A stretch of DNA of 64,000 nucleotides from Axinella damicornis (taxonomy: Eukaryota; Porifera; Demospongiae; Axinellida; Axinellidae). The DNA lies in assembly GCA_963931865.1 (NCBI GenBank), contig OZ007514.1, forward strand, positions 4,208,084 through 4,272,083. The letters are read 5' to 3'. Under the pieces are notes generated by a model. It saw nothing but the letters and a program-made list of their open reading frames with translations. It did no database searches and was not told the DNA's origin. The stretch's first letter is position 1. Every line of letters begins with the position of its first letter. A program made the translations under genes and the position numbers. Shown here one piece after another: positions 48,801 to 60,036 of the stretch.

Positions 48801-51367
48801 TTGTCATCCATCAAGCACAGAAACACTGTAGCCATTATATTTTCATTACAGTCCAAGTGGACAACCACTTGTATGGCCCACCATCGTAGTGCACCGCAGA
48901 AAGTGGTGCCTGAAGGCATGAAGCACCGATCTGTCTGCGCGAAAAAGCGTGTAAAAATTTTTTCGCATGTTTTATTAGCGATGAGAAAGCGCTCTCGCAG
49001 CATCCAAATGGCCATTTTGGGAAAGAAAAGACCTTGTCTGGTGTGAAGTTTCAATGATAGGCCCAGAACTGGGACTGGAAACAGAGGCCATTTCTGAGCC
49101 TGCACATATAATTGAGCGTAGATTGTGCGTGATGACACGTGCACGTGATATTATAATCAGGTCGGCTGAAAAGCGGGACCGGCAGTGCCGCCTCTGCATA
49201 TGGATGAACTCTGATTGCATCCACCAGCTTGTACCATAAAGCTGTGATTGGTTTAAAGCCACAAACAATAATCATTGGCAGTAGTCAGGCTATGTGACGT
49301 CACATACATGATTGTGTGGCTAACTACATTTGGGTTGGAGCAGAAATGGCCACCAATGCCCTTTTATGTACCAGCTGCTAAGGTTTCCTGTAGTAGAGCC
49401 TTACCTAGTGTTCACTGTGACTAACCACAGTCACTAAGCCATACCCTATAGCTACAAGATTTTTTTGTTTATTTGTGTAAGTCTGATGTCCACAGATTAG
49501 TCTGAGAAGTATTTAGTCAAGGTTAGTACCTTTAAGCTTGATGCTGAGCTTCGGAATACTTTTCCGATGTGCGTTTGCGGTGCAGCTTCACCGCAAACAA
49601 AAAGGCTTCATCCAAAAACCCGAAGGCTTCTTCCGAAGTGCTGGCTTTGCACATACCAAAGTTTCCAAAAATGGTGCAGCTTCGATTATGGATCTTCTGG
49701 AGTTTGTTTAGGCCTTTTGCATTCACGTTTAGGTCTTCCAAGTTCACGATTGTAACAGGAAACTGGACCAGCGACAGAAAGGTTTCCAAATCACGGCACA
49801 GAAGCATACCGTAATGTACTTAGTGCAGAAGGGCGATCTAGTTAATGGTCAAGGGCGAGATAATGCACGAGCCGAAAACTGGTATCAAAACTACTTAGCG
49901 CTACTCACTGACCCAAAACAGCCGTTGGTCTTTGAAAAGTGCGCATAATGCACATCTAGAAGCTTTATAGCCAATGGCAAAAAATGAGGATACCTCTTTG
50001 GGGGATTTAGTAAGTCAAGGCAATTCTTTATTGGTTAACTGCCGAGGCAGTGCAGTGGGTGCATGCAGTGTGACTGGCGATATGCTGAGCAGAGCATGGG
50101 GTAACTATTCCATGAATACACTCTAGTTTTAGTGATGTATATAATTATACGTACTGTACTTGTGGTTAGTTATTCATAACATGCGTAATATCCGGGGGGG
50201 AACAATAGTGTGATTCAATACTCCCCTCTCCCAACCCCACCTGCCTCTTCACCTTCTGAGTCTCTGTGAATACAGGGCAAGATCCGTTCGCTGATCCACG
50301 AAATCCTCCAGGAACTCAAGGAGGAGTTGAGGGTTCTCCTGCACAACTGCATAGGACTTCATCTTCTCACTGTGTACTTCAATCAGGTGATCTGCAAAAT
50401 GCATGTCTGCTTCAAACTTCCCCAAAACATGGATGCAGTCCTTATACTCTTCCGTGTTCTCAAGCACATTTACCCTTTCGTCCGAATTGACCACCATTTT
50501 CTGCAAGTAGTTTCGAAAAATCCGCCTGGCACCCACTTTCTGGTACAGAAGTTGGCGAGCAGCCTCTTCATACGTGACTATGCAATCTGAGACACCCCTG
50601 ACATCCTTCCGAAGGACTTTACATGCAATGAAGCGAAAGGCATCTGAGATGTTGAGATTTGCACTTGCGGAAGTTGCAAAGACTTGTGTTTCATACTTCC
50701 TTTTCAAACGCTGGACCTTGTTCATGGAAGCAGGAACGAAAACATCTCGCTTTGTAGCAACGATCACAAATTTCCTCTTGTGCTTCAGGAAGTATTCCAT
50801 GATTCGTTCTGCCCTGGCAATTTGTCTGTCAAAATCAGCACCATTCTGTGAGACGTCAATCACCACGATGTATCCTCTCGGCAACCCACTGATGCCCATT
50901 GGGTATGCTTGCCATACATATTCCTGTCTGAGTGCTATAGTATCCCTACTCTTGTAGGAAACCTTACCGGGTGATTCGATGTGGGTTGTAACCCTGCGAA
51001 TGTAGTATTCCAGGTTGTCTGGCTTGGTGAGGGATTTAAAAGGTTTTGAAGTCACATCCTGGTAGAACACGGTCTGTTCAATCACATGGAATTGAATTCT
51101 CTGCTCCTTCGGCCCACCATGAATTGGATACCTCTTAGTGGTAGACCCCCAGTAGAGAAAGTGGACACTGTTTATGACTGGGTTCTCAAACTCGTGAAGT
51201 GCTAGCAGTGAGGAGTGTTCGTCAATGTAGTCATCATGACCCGGATGCATAAACCGATAGCACAAACACGATTTTCCAATGCCACTTTGTCGGCTAAAGC
51301 GCTCGCCCTTTGCACGACTCAACCCCAGCACACATACAACCAGGCTGGGACATGAATCTCCAGCCAT
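39882..51367 (-). CDS. p190RhoGAP-like GTPase/FF head joined to long Pro-rich YxN scaffold tail
   Basis: Exons on the minus strand are 51367-50253, 45176-45021 and 44112-39882 (stop). Phases match at both joins; the predicted product is about 1833 residues. Residues 1-260 match the p190RhoGAP N-terminal GTPase: P-loop SGIGKSCLC, HFLYWG, VIEQTVF, VIDVS, base motif TKRD, ATSASANLNI. An FF-like helical region follows (about 270-370). The rest is disordered: four repeats of an RRAEHLKKLLS-type module, many proline runs and SH3-type sites (RKPVRPAPKPP), and eight YxN tyrosines (YVNY, YVNW twice, YENL, YENW, YVNL twice, YVNC) suited to Grb2-type SH2 domains, plus one YIQM suited to PI3K p85. A block of about 120 residues is duplicated (41160-41500 and 40810-41130). 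No RhoGAP domain is seen. A GTG codon lies upstream of the chosen ATG. Two adjacent genes are the alternative. Confidence 0.72.
44326..44640. mobile_element. CACAGGAGAAA element, copy 2 (3-bp duplication TTG)
   Basis: A 315-bp copy in intron 2 of the p190-like gene, flanked by TTG at 44323-44325 and 44641-44643. See the copy at 1956-2251. Confidence 0.88.
45793..46104. mobile_element. CACAGGAGAAA element, copy 3 (3-bp duplication ATG)
   Basis: A 312-bp copy in intron 1 of the p190-like gene, flanked by ATG at 45790-45792 and 46105-46107. Confidence 0.88.
46797..48164 (+). CDS. Crypton-like tyrosine recombinase
   Basis: Single open frame of about 455 residues encoding a tyrosine recombinase of the Crypton / DUF3504 type, which cuts and rejoins DNA through a covalent tyrosine. 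An N-terminal SAM-like DNA-binding part (about 60-150) is followed by the catalytic core. The catalytic residues can be read in order: Arg in LCLRGGQEH (about 215), HSLR (about 344-347), GHKS (about 369-371) and the nucleophile Tyr in ALRLYERT (about 378). A CAPKK unit is repeated near the C-terminus. It lies on the strand opposite to, and inside, intron 1 of the p190-like gene. The first good ATG is 46797. Upstream sequence at 46680-46790 is also protein-like (IVDEEIFDWLVDNKSLW) in another frame, so an upstream exon or frameshift is possible. The frame is intact, so it is a young element or a domesticated gene. Confidence 0.82.
   Translation: MEQVDDDEKENFQPDSKRMKRYSSPPRPSADKGRFVDLTTSPELAKSSKGFIPANTRANTQWSLKTFQAWVDWRNRAKPADLVPDDILTCGNADQLNKWLSLFVIEARKIDGTRYPTSTLNLLLSGLKRHMLTVNPETPNFLDEKDVRFVGLRGTRDTVSRQLREQGVGAKVKHAAVISYEEESALWDRGVLGVHSPKALLNAVFYMNGKVLCLRGGQEHKNLKLSQLSFGSDHGGDYVVYTENGSKNRSGSYKEKPEQNKVVKHYSNSELGEKCYVSLLNLYLRKIPPKVFNDPESMFYWKPKDRVPLSDSAPWFTLQVMGRNTLASMVKKMFQEIGVEGKSNHSLRATGATRLFESNVPEKLIQERTGHKSVDALRLYERTSVDQQKSVSTLLCAPKKDTSALLCAPKKSEFQCPMTAQPLALTSHNNSALSATQTMFKDFNNCTFNITFNQK
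48600..48725. repeat. Foldback with a duplicated 32-bp unit
   Basis: A caccagagtttctgtaaac-type arm and its complement enclose two tandem copies of a gagtgtaagcgtaccctctg unit. Location downstream of the recombinase gene; no function inferred. Confidence 0.7.
48890..49310. repeat. Intronic repeat sharing a segment with 60589-60670
   Basis: The strings gaagcaccgatctgtctgcg and aattttttcgc resemble gaagtgtcgatctgtccgcg and aatttttttcacc at 60620-60670, so both belong to a low-copy repeat. No coding feature is supported. Confidence 0.45.
49530..49818. repeat. Interspersed repeat, AAGxCTTC-rich family
   Basis: Collinear with 9255-9643 and ends in cataccgtaatg. Followed directly by a decayed copy (49819-49950) of the hairpin family seen at 19573-19736. 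Confidence 0.6.
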
Positions 51368-51709
51368 GGCCACTCAAGTAGTATACTTGCTGTTCACGAA
51401 CAAAGTTGTACATCAACTAGACTTCAATGGTAGTCGCTTTGGTTGCAGTGTTATTTGATACGGTTGTCAGCTTTGTCAACAGCACCTAGCTACGTATGGC
51501 AGCCAACGCCACAATGCTTAGTTACAATCCGAGGCATACACAACCCGCACTCGAAAGGCTGCTGTTCAGATAGATCCTTGCTCAAGCCTGAGAACAGGTC
51601 TGTCAGTTAGACCGCCAGTGCACTCTGATCTGTAGAAGAAACAAAGACACAAGACAGCTAATGAATTAGTGGAAGACCAAATGTTCAGGATGAGGGGCAC
51701 CTACAATTA

Positions 51710-52378
51710 TTGCTGGACTCTCTTCTCTAATAGGATTTGGCTATCTGTGGAATTGCACGCTACACTTGTCAGCCTAGACAGAAACTTAGCCTTCACACTC
51801 TGCAGTCTGTTTTGGACCGTGCACTATAGCACCAGGTTAGCTACCGCCGTGAATTGAGCACGATTTACTGCATATCTTGTTCAATACACTGTGCAAGTTT
51901 ATTAATACTAGCTGGAGCCCATAATGAGAAGGAGCGTCCAACCACGAGCGCTTGTTGTTGACCATATACGGCAAGTGGAAATCTGTACTGCGGTCACACT
52001 AAAGTGATAATTTTATTCACGAACCAGCATGTGGTGGGGCCAACAACTACTACAGGAAGCCCCCTCCCCCTCTCCCCGAATCATTATGAACATGTTCTGT
52101 AGCTATAATGCTAAGTTGGACGCTCCTTCTCATTATGTGCTCCTGATACTAGTGACTCTCAATGTTGTTGGTTGTACTGCTGGACTCTCTTCTCTATTAG
52201 GATCTGGCTATCCGTGGAATTGAATGCTACACTTGTCAGCCTAGATAGAAACTTAGCCTTCACACTCTGCAGTCTGTTTTGCCATGGACCGTGAACTATA
52301 GCACCAGGCTAGCTACAGCCGTGAATTGAGCTCCTTCTCATTGTGTGCTCCCCTGATACTAGTGACTCTCAATGTTGT
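51710..52378. repeat. Direct duplication of about 150 bp around a 228-bp inverted-repeat element
   Basis: Sequence 51710-51858 (ctggactctcttctctaata start) is repeated at 52179-52330. Between them, 51915-52142 is an element with ends gagcccataatgagaagg and ccttctcattatgtgctc, flanked by CTG at 51912-51914 and 52143-52145. A further solo end lies at 52331-52352. This region is upstream of the p190-like gene start and may include its promoter. Confidence 0.65.
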
Positions 52379-52739
52379 TTGTTGTTTTGTTTGCTTACAC
52401 AGCTTCAGTGCATCACTGAAAGACCAACATGCAAATTGATGCAACTTTCCCTATTGAATTTTGCTGACTTGAAACTGAATACGTGATGTAAAATCTCCCA
52501 TAGGTCTACAAGTTCAAGGCAGTATGTAGCACTGATATGCGACTCAAAGTGAATGCGGGTGCTCAATTATACAGTATACTAGCTGATTGATCATCTACAC
52601 TGCAAACGTCACAGCAATATCTTGAGTGGGCAATAGTTAGTCTATAGGTTATAGTCCAACTGAAAAAGTGCTGTAGTATTGCACCATGCACTGGGTAGCA
52701 GTCCAGGTCACAAAGTCTGTACAGTAAGAAAGCTGTGAA

Positions 52740-52900
52740 GATGGCAGCAGTAATTGAAATGTCGGTACAGGCTCATGCATTAATGAGAGAGAGAATCTAC
52801 AGAAAAAATTCTGGGACCAGCGAACCTAAAACCTGGATACTCGATAGTGCTCTTACCACTGAGCCACTGGGCCCACGGCAGAGGAGCAGCACACAAGCTG
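52740..52900 (-). mobile_element. tRNA-derived SINE copy
   Basis: Minus-strand copy of the SINE at 1-180. The tRNA-like part is 52812-52874, with A box (tggctcagtggtaagag) and B-box region (aggttcgctgg, partly decayed). The ctctctctcatta link and 3' tail match the first copy. Confidence 0.75.
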
Positions 52901-53285
52901 TATATATAGCATGATTTGAATGCCTATACTGTTCGTCAGGATAAGCAGTAGCTGCCCCTCCAAGCCCTTACACACAACCTCCTTGATGGGCAACACCTAT
53001 CTTTATTTTGCATAATATAGCTATGTTTGCAGGCTGCTATGCAGCTTGAAATCCACAGACAACCTCCTACTAGCTAGCTAGCTATATAGTAATCCATGCA
53101 GAAGTGACTCCAGTAGCTACGTGTCAGATTGCATAAACAAGTAGCTCTACTACAAACAGTATAGTCATGTCGGCAAATCCTTTCTTACCCAATGACAGGC
53201 GACATCAGACAGAGAGCTGCGGCGTTGCACTACTTTACAGTTCCGGGAACGTGTATTATTAGGTAAACTTTTGTCTCAATGGGAA

Positions 53286-53713
53286 TAGTCTCGTTCCCAG
53301 ACNNNNNNNNNNNNNNNNNNNNNNNNNNNNNNNNNNNNNNNNNNNNNNNNNNNNNNNNNNNNNNNNNNNNNNNNNNNNNNNNNNNNNNNNNNNNNNNNNN
53401 NNNNNNNNNNNNNNNNNNNNNNNNNNNNNNNNNNNNNNNNNNNNNNNNNNNNNNNNNNNNNNNNNNNNNNNNNNNNNNNNNNNNNNNNNNNNNNNNNNNN
53501 NNGAGAGATTCACGTTGAAATTGATCGAGTTTTAGAACTTCCTGAGTATGTAGCTAAACTCCTGTTACACGTATATGTTACTGTAACCATAGCAAGTCTT
53601 GGGAAATTCATTTTAAAACAGGCAAAAGTTAGCTTCGTTTTTAGTCGCATACGTGACCTTTGAACCCTGTAAGATAAACGAAGCGGCAGACGGCAGGCCT
53701 GGGAACGAGGCTA
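53286..53713. mobile_element. TAGTCTCG-family element containing an assembly gap
   Basis: The left end tagtctcgttcccagac is followed by 200 N (53303-53502). The right end ggcctgggaacgaggcta lies at 53696-53713. The gap probably reflects failure to assemble a hairpin. Its true length is unknown. Confidence 0.6.
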
Positions 53714-54327
53714 GGCGAAAGTAACAGTTGAGTGTACAAAATTTGCATGGTACAATTGATGTAAAATCAAGCATGTTTTTAATCCACTTCCTTATAGAAA
53801 AGATATACTTTACATTTGGGTATACCCTATAGACTATTCACCATGATAATATATAGTTTGTATGCTCACTTCAATTGACTAGTCACTGAAGACAAGGACT
53901 GTGTGAGTTGAAAGGTACGGGTTTGACAGGTGGGGTTACTGATGCCCACACAGATTCCTCATCACAACTAGCTAGCTAGTCCGTATACTCTAGCTGGCAA
54001 TCTGTTGTTTGGACAAGAAGTCATTCAATGCCTATCCCTTGCATGGTCTGCAGGTCATGACCTAAAACTGTGATCTAGTCCAAAAAGCTATAGCTATCTA
54101 GCTAGTAGTTTTCCACTTGGGCTGTGCTAGTACATAGTATGAGTCACTTGGGCAACTTTTGCCACATTCAACTAGCTAAATTCTTTAGTCTTCATAGGAA
54201 CAAATTGTAAGCCCTTTCATCCTGAAGCATTTGGTCTCAACATCAGCATTATTTCCGATCTACATGATGAAGTAATTTCTTTCTGCAGCAGCAGCAGCAG
54301 CAATCTGCATATTCGCTGAAATATATT
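53714..54327. other. Upstream flank of the PMP-repeat receptor gene
   Basis: AT-rich sequence with no supported gene. An (agc)n run of about six units at 54286-54303 lies 25 bases before the start codon. A single gtatgagtcacttgggc unit at 54138 matches the minisatellite at 62018-62310. Confidence 0.45.
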
Positions 54328-57300
54328 ATGGTTGGGTCACCGAGGCTGAAGTGCCTTGTTGAGGGATCACTGCTTCCCCTCCTACTCCTCTCCACCATCT
54401 GCTCCGGCCAAACCACCTACTACATCAAGCCTACTCCCAGAACGTCATGCCCTGCAGATCCCTGTTTCACCCTCTCTGAGTACACACAACAGCCTGTACA
54501 CTACCGAACCTCCAACACCACACTGCTACTCCTGCCTGGTGATCACATCCTCAGTGTGAATTTCACAGTGGAGAATGTCAGTGTTTTTGAAATGATGTCC
54601 TTTGCACCTGCAGATCGTGATGCAACCACGATTTCGTGCCAAGGATTGGTTGGTTTTTCATTCCTAAAGATTTTACACTTGACATTGCATGGATTGACAA
54701 TCAAATCTTGTGGCAAAGGTGTGGCTATGTACAGTTATCCACGTACGTACGGGGTGTCAGTTGATTCAGTATTGGACACCAGCATTGAAAACTGTTCATT
54801 TCAGGACAGTGTTGGTTCTGCACTTGGAGCGTTCCACAGTAACCTTGGCCTGATGGGGAGGAACAGTTTCACAAACAACTGTAGGAGATGCATTTTTAAC
54901 ATTGGAGGAGGCATATGTGCCTGGAAGAGCACTCTGAGCTTCAGTGGTGACAGTATTTTCAGGAACAACTCAGCTAAATATGGTGGAGGAATTTTTGCTC
55001 TGAACAGCACTCTAGATTTCAGTGGAAACAGTACTTTTGCAAGCAACTCAGCTGCAGTGTTTGGTGGAGGAATTTTAGCCGAGAGCAGCACTGCAAATTT
55101 CAGTGGAAGCATTACTTTCATAAGCAACTCAGCTGAATATGGAGGAGGAATTTTTGCCTGGAGCAGCACTTTAAATTTCAGTGGAAGCAGTACTTTAGGA
55201 AGTAACTCAGCTGCATATTCTGGTGGAGGAATTTACCCAGCGTTCAATGCTCTCATATCTTTCAGTGGTAACAGTATTTTCAGGAACAACTCAGCTGAAA
55301 ATGGAGGAGGAATTTTTGCTGCGAGCAGCACTCTAAATTTCAGTGGAAACAGTACTTTTGTAAGCAACTCAGCTGAATATGGTGGAGGAATTTTAGCCGA
55401 GAGCAGCACTCTAAATTTCAGTGGAAGCAGTACTTTTATAAGTAACTCGGCTGCATTTGGTGGAGGAATTTATACAGCATTCAACTCTCTCATGAATTTC
55501 GACGGTGACAGCATTTTTGTAAACAATCATGCAGCTATAGCTGGTGGGGGAATTATTTTTAGACAAAACACTCTGAACTTCACTGATAACATTAATTTCA
55601 CCCACAACTCTGCCATAGCCGGTGGAGGGATTAGTGAAATATACAGTACCATGAAATTCACCGGTAATTGCATTTTCATAAACAACTCAGCTAATAGTGT
55701 GGGTGGAGGGATCCACATCCTCTACAGCACTGTGAACATCATTGGAAATAACACTTTCAGAAGTAATTCAGCTGGAATTGGTGGAGGAATCTATGCAAAA
55801 GTAAGTACTCTCACTACTACCGGAAACAGTCCAGACAAGATTGGAAAGCATATAGTGGAGGTGGCAGTTTATGCACATCACTTTACATGAAAAATTCAGC
55901 AATGATTCATGGAGGTGCAGTTTATGCAGACGACAGTGTTTTAAGTTTTCAAGGACATAACTTATTTTGCGGCAACTCAGCACAGTACTATGCTGGGGGA
56001 GTTTATTCTAAGAACAGCGCCCTCGAGTTCAATGGAAGCACCAGTTTCAGCTCAAACTCAGGACAGTTACTAGGTGGAGGGATCTATGGGTTGAGAACAA
56101 TGCTCCACTTCACTGGAAACTGCAGTTTCACAGCAAACATTGCTACAAGGGGTGGGGGAGAGTATCTGGTAAATTCATTCAATCTCCTCTCTCAGGATGC
56201 ATCTGTCACTATGGATAGTAACAATGCATCAGAATACGGAGGAGCAATATATGTGGAGGAATCTGATCCCATTTCTTACTGCTTTCCTAGAAGTTTAAAC
56301 CTGGAGAGGTGCATCTTTCAAGTCGATGGGTTGCTTCGGATTTCATATGACGATATTGATCGATTGCTTTCGATTTTTTTGGATCCAGCAGCTATTCCTG
56401 AGTTCTTGCAAACGAACAAATCTACAGTGCAAGCAATTAGGGCATTGCTCAACATCAGCATACACTTTTGCAATAACCATGCACGGAAAGCTGGCAGTGC
56501 AGTGTATGGTGGTTCAATAGACAGCTGTGCTATTAACTTGGGGTTTAATACTGCTTCAGTGCCGGGGTATAATACTTCAGCAGTGCAGGGGTTTGCTACT
56601 TTTAACTGGCATGTGCCAAATTTGGAACTGGAACCAAACAGCATTTCTTCTGATCCATTTCAAGTTTGCCTGTGTAAATATGGGGTTCAAAATTGCAGCA
56701 CCTCAGAAGCAGATAGACAGATGCAAGTGTATCCAGGTCAATTTTTCAAGCTTCCCGTGGTTGCAACTGGACAGAGAGATGGAATCGTTTCTGCAGTAGT
56801 TCGAGCATGGCTCAATGGCACACATGAGAACGTGTCGTTAGCACCATTCCAAGATACCCAAAATGTGCCAAATATCTGCACTGAACTTTATTACCAAGTG
56901 CGTTCATCAACTACCGACAACAGTGGTACATTAGTACTGTATGCAGATGGACCATGTTCAACCAATGGACAACTCCTAAACATATCCTTAGAGTTTCGTG
57001 ACTGTCCACGTGGGTTTAGTTTGAATCCATCTGAAGGAATCTGCGAGTGTGAGTCAAGGCTCCAGAAGTACACCACCAGATGTAACATAACAGAAAGAAC
57101 AGTACAGCGTGGTGGAGACTTCTGGGTAGGATACGACAACCGCACTACCCAATTAATCCTCCACCCACACTGCCCATTTGATTACTGCGTATCAGCCCAC
57201 ATCGATGTCACTCTGAATAATACTGACGAACAATGTGCAAATAATAGGTCAGGCTTCTTATGCGGAGAGTGCAAATCAGGCTTTAGCCTTGCACTTGGTA

Positions 57301-58499
57301 GCTCCAAATGCTTGCAGTGTTCCAACATTTACATTTTGCTGCTTATTCCGTTTGCCCTGGCTGGGATTGCTTTAGTCCTCCTGCTGCTGAGTCTCAAGCT
57401 TACAGTTGCAGCTGGAACCATCAATGGTCTGATCTTCTATGCAAACATTATTGCAGTAAACGATGCAATCTTCTTCCCACACAAAGAAACCAACGTTCTG
57501 ACAGTGTTCATAGCCTGGCTCAACCTGGACTTAGGCATCGAGACTTGTTTCTTTGATGGAATGGATGCGTACATTAAAATGTGGCTACAGTTTGTATTTC
57601 CTCTGTACGTATGGAGTTTAGTGGGCCTGATAATAATTGGCAGTGAATACTCCTCAAGGATTACAAGAGTGTTTGGCTCCAATCCAGTTGCAATTCTAGC
57701 AACACTTTTCCTCCTTTCCTACATGAAGCTCCTTCGTACCATCATTGCTGCATTGTATTTCACCTACCTGGACTACCCTGATGATGTGCAGGTTGCTGTG
57801 TGGATATATGACGGGAACATCCTATACATTCATGGCAAGCACATCGCCCTTTTCCTCGTAGCTTTGCTAATCTTTCTGATCCTCTTTCTTACCTACACCA
57901 TCCTCCTCACTGTGGCACAGTGGCTTCAAGCAAAGTCCAATCGAAGATGCTGCTATTGGATCAACAATCCCAGAATAAAGCCATTCCTTGATGCTTACCA
58001 AGCACCGTACAGAGATCAACATCGTTACTGGACTGGACTGATGCTTTGCCTCCGCTGTGTTCTCTTTACTGCATTCGCTATAGTTTTTCTTGTGTCTGCT
58101 GATCCCAGTCATAATCTTCTGGCAATTGAAGTTGTAGTTATTGGAATTCTCACAGTAACCCGTTTCACTGGTTTGACATACAAGAAATTGTACCTGGATA
58201 TCCTTGATGCCTCTTTCATTCTCAATCTGGGCATTCTTGCTGCAGTCACTTACTCTGTAAGGCTTGCTGAAAAACGAGAAAGCCAGGCTACTGTTACCAA
58301 CATCTCAGTTGGTATAGCATTTGCTACCTTTGTTGGGGTACTAGTCTACCACGCATATCATTCGTTTGTGCGTAGTTATAATTCTGTTTCTATGTCACTA
58401 GCAAATTTAATCATGGAGATAAAAGATCCGTCATTATTTGTCAATGGATTTGTGCAACACGAGTTAAATCAGTTAGCTAATTTTATTTCAACTATGTAA
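54328..58499 (+). CDS. PMP-repeat transmembrane receptor, one frameshift
   Basis: Encodes a signal peptide (hydrophobic LLPLLLLSTICSG), a degenerate beta-helix start, then about a dozen repeats of the pattern GGGIFA..STLNFSGNSTF..NSA (from about residue 190), as in chlamydial PMP-type right-handed beta helices. Next come a cysteine-rich extracellular region with an EGF-like piece (RSGFLCGECKSGFSL, about 57250) and a C-terminal domain with roughly ten hydrophobic segments (57318-58380). The segment LATLFLLSYMKLLRTIIAAL recalls fungal TRP-like channels; that link is a guess. The frame changes near 55830: frame one stops at 55890, while the other frame carries the repeats on to 58499. A consensus donor at 55801 exists but no acceptor gives the right phase, so an indel (mutation or assembly) is more likely than an intron. 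Probably a surface receptor or adhesion protein. Confidence 0.78.
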
Positions 58500-58570
58500 T
58501 ATAGGTAGTATCTATGTGTTGTGTACACCTTATGTGGTGTGAATACATGTTATAATAAAAATAATATCAG

Positions 58571-58861
58571 CAAGTGTGGCCTAAACTGCAGTCAATGATT
58601 GACCAGTTGCGCCATTGCGAGAAGCATCAGAGAGGGATTTTAGATGAAGAAACAGATATTGACAATGAAATGCGTATTGACAATGAAATGCAAATTTCAA
58701 CCATTCCAACCATGACCATTGTGGAACGCCCAAGTCCAGAACCACTTAACTCCATCAACATAAATGTCAGCAGTTTAAATGAAGCTCGACCTTTGATTGC
58801 TACCACAACTTTCAGTGAGCTTCGAGAGCCACTCATCTTGGCCGATACAAGCAGTCACTGA
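58571..58861 (+). CDS. Possible alternative cytoplasmic tail exon of the receptor
   Basis: An acceptor (aatatcag) precedes an open frame reading VWPKLQSMIDQLRHCEKHQ and continuing through acidic repeats (IDNEM) to a stop at 58861. The composition suits a cytosolic tail following the last membrane helix. No strong donor in matching phase was found before the stop at 58499. It could be an alternative 3' exon or the ancestral tail cut off by a mutation. Confidence 0.4.
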   Translation, partial: QVWPKLQSMIDQLRHCEKHQRGILDEETDIDNEMRIDNEMQISTIPTMTIVERPSPEPLNSININVSSLNEARPLIATTTFSELREPLILADTSSH

Positions 58862-60007
58862 GACATAACACAGTCATGCATATTTGATATAGTTTGCCAA
58901 TGATAGTGTGTGGGCGTAGAAACAATTTTAAGTTTTTTTTTTTTTTTTCTATGAAACTTTATGTCACAAAACAATATTAATTAATGTTGAGAACCAGGGC
59001 ATAGCTACAAGCAGACTTCTGTTTCTTATGTTATGTAACTCAGGTGAAGTGGGTTGTCCACTCTAAACCATGTCAAAGCCCCTGCATGCTGTTGCAATTA
59101 ATGAACAAGCTCAACCCGATTCTATAATGAAAATAGCTAAAATTTGCTATAAAATTATAATCATGTACAGATCGATCTAGATGATTGAACCAACTATGTA
59201 TGTAATCTCTACTTACTAGAGCTTTGATGCGGGTGTGAAGTGATGCTATCAATATTATTTGTCAGTTTAAGGAACAAGACTGTTGAGCAAAGGTGTATGC
59301 AATTGTGGACAGTTAAGCATGTTATGAGCTCAAATGTGCAGAAAAGCAGCCAAGAGTCACAACTTGTATCCCCAAGATGAAGCCGTTAATCTGAACCTCT
59401 TCGTTTTCAACAAAAACGCAGTGACCAGAGGTAACCTTTGTTCCAAGGATGACTGACTCTACATCAAATCGAGATCAACAGGGTCTTCATTCCCAGCAGT
59501 TCACGAAGTGTAGTTCCATGTTAAGTGTATGTATATGCTTGCCATGCAGCACATAACAATGTGCACATTTCATATGTGAGTTCTGTTGACTAGCATTCTT
59601 ATTCCAGTATGAATTGTACCAATGTGACATGTTGCCTACTTGGGATGCTATAGGGGTGTGACTAATAAGATTGGACCCCAACCCTCCTGCAGCCCCCTAA
59701 CTCTATGCATGTGTAGCTAGACACTATAGCTACTTTGTTGATAATAGCTCAAACACAAACTCCAAACCACCAAACCCTGTTGGGGTGGTTGCATAATCAT
59801 GACAGAATTGAGGTAGCTATAGTCACATTCATTTCAGGGTTTTTCTACCTACCTTAAATGCCATTATTCAGCTCGAAATGGTAGCTACTTGTCTCCTTAT
59901 TAGGAAGTTACAGTGGGCAGTGCAGTAGACATGACAACCACATTTACCGTTCTCAGGCATTTCCTCGTTTCATTATAGCTAAATTAATGTGCGTACTCAT
60001 CCCTTAT
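58862..60007. other. 3' flank and intergenic sequence
   Basis: Contains an 18-base poly-T run near 58930. No supported gene; the minus frame at 59487-59681 has no recognisable motif. Confidence 0.45.
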
Positions 60008-60036
60008 ATGCGGAGAGTGCAAATCAGGCTTTAGCC
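60008..60036 (+). pseudogene. Short fragment identical to the receptor's EGF-like region
   Basis: The string starting atgcggagagtgcaaatcag and ending tttagcctt is identical to 57259-57290 in the receptor gene, then diverges. It is a tiny remnant of a duplicated copy or gene-conversion tract. Confidence 0.6.

Noticed and set aside
51368..51373. Earlier GTG start for the p190-like protein
   Set aside because: The ATG at 51367 gives MAGDSCPSLVV directly before the GTPase domain, as in p190 proteins.
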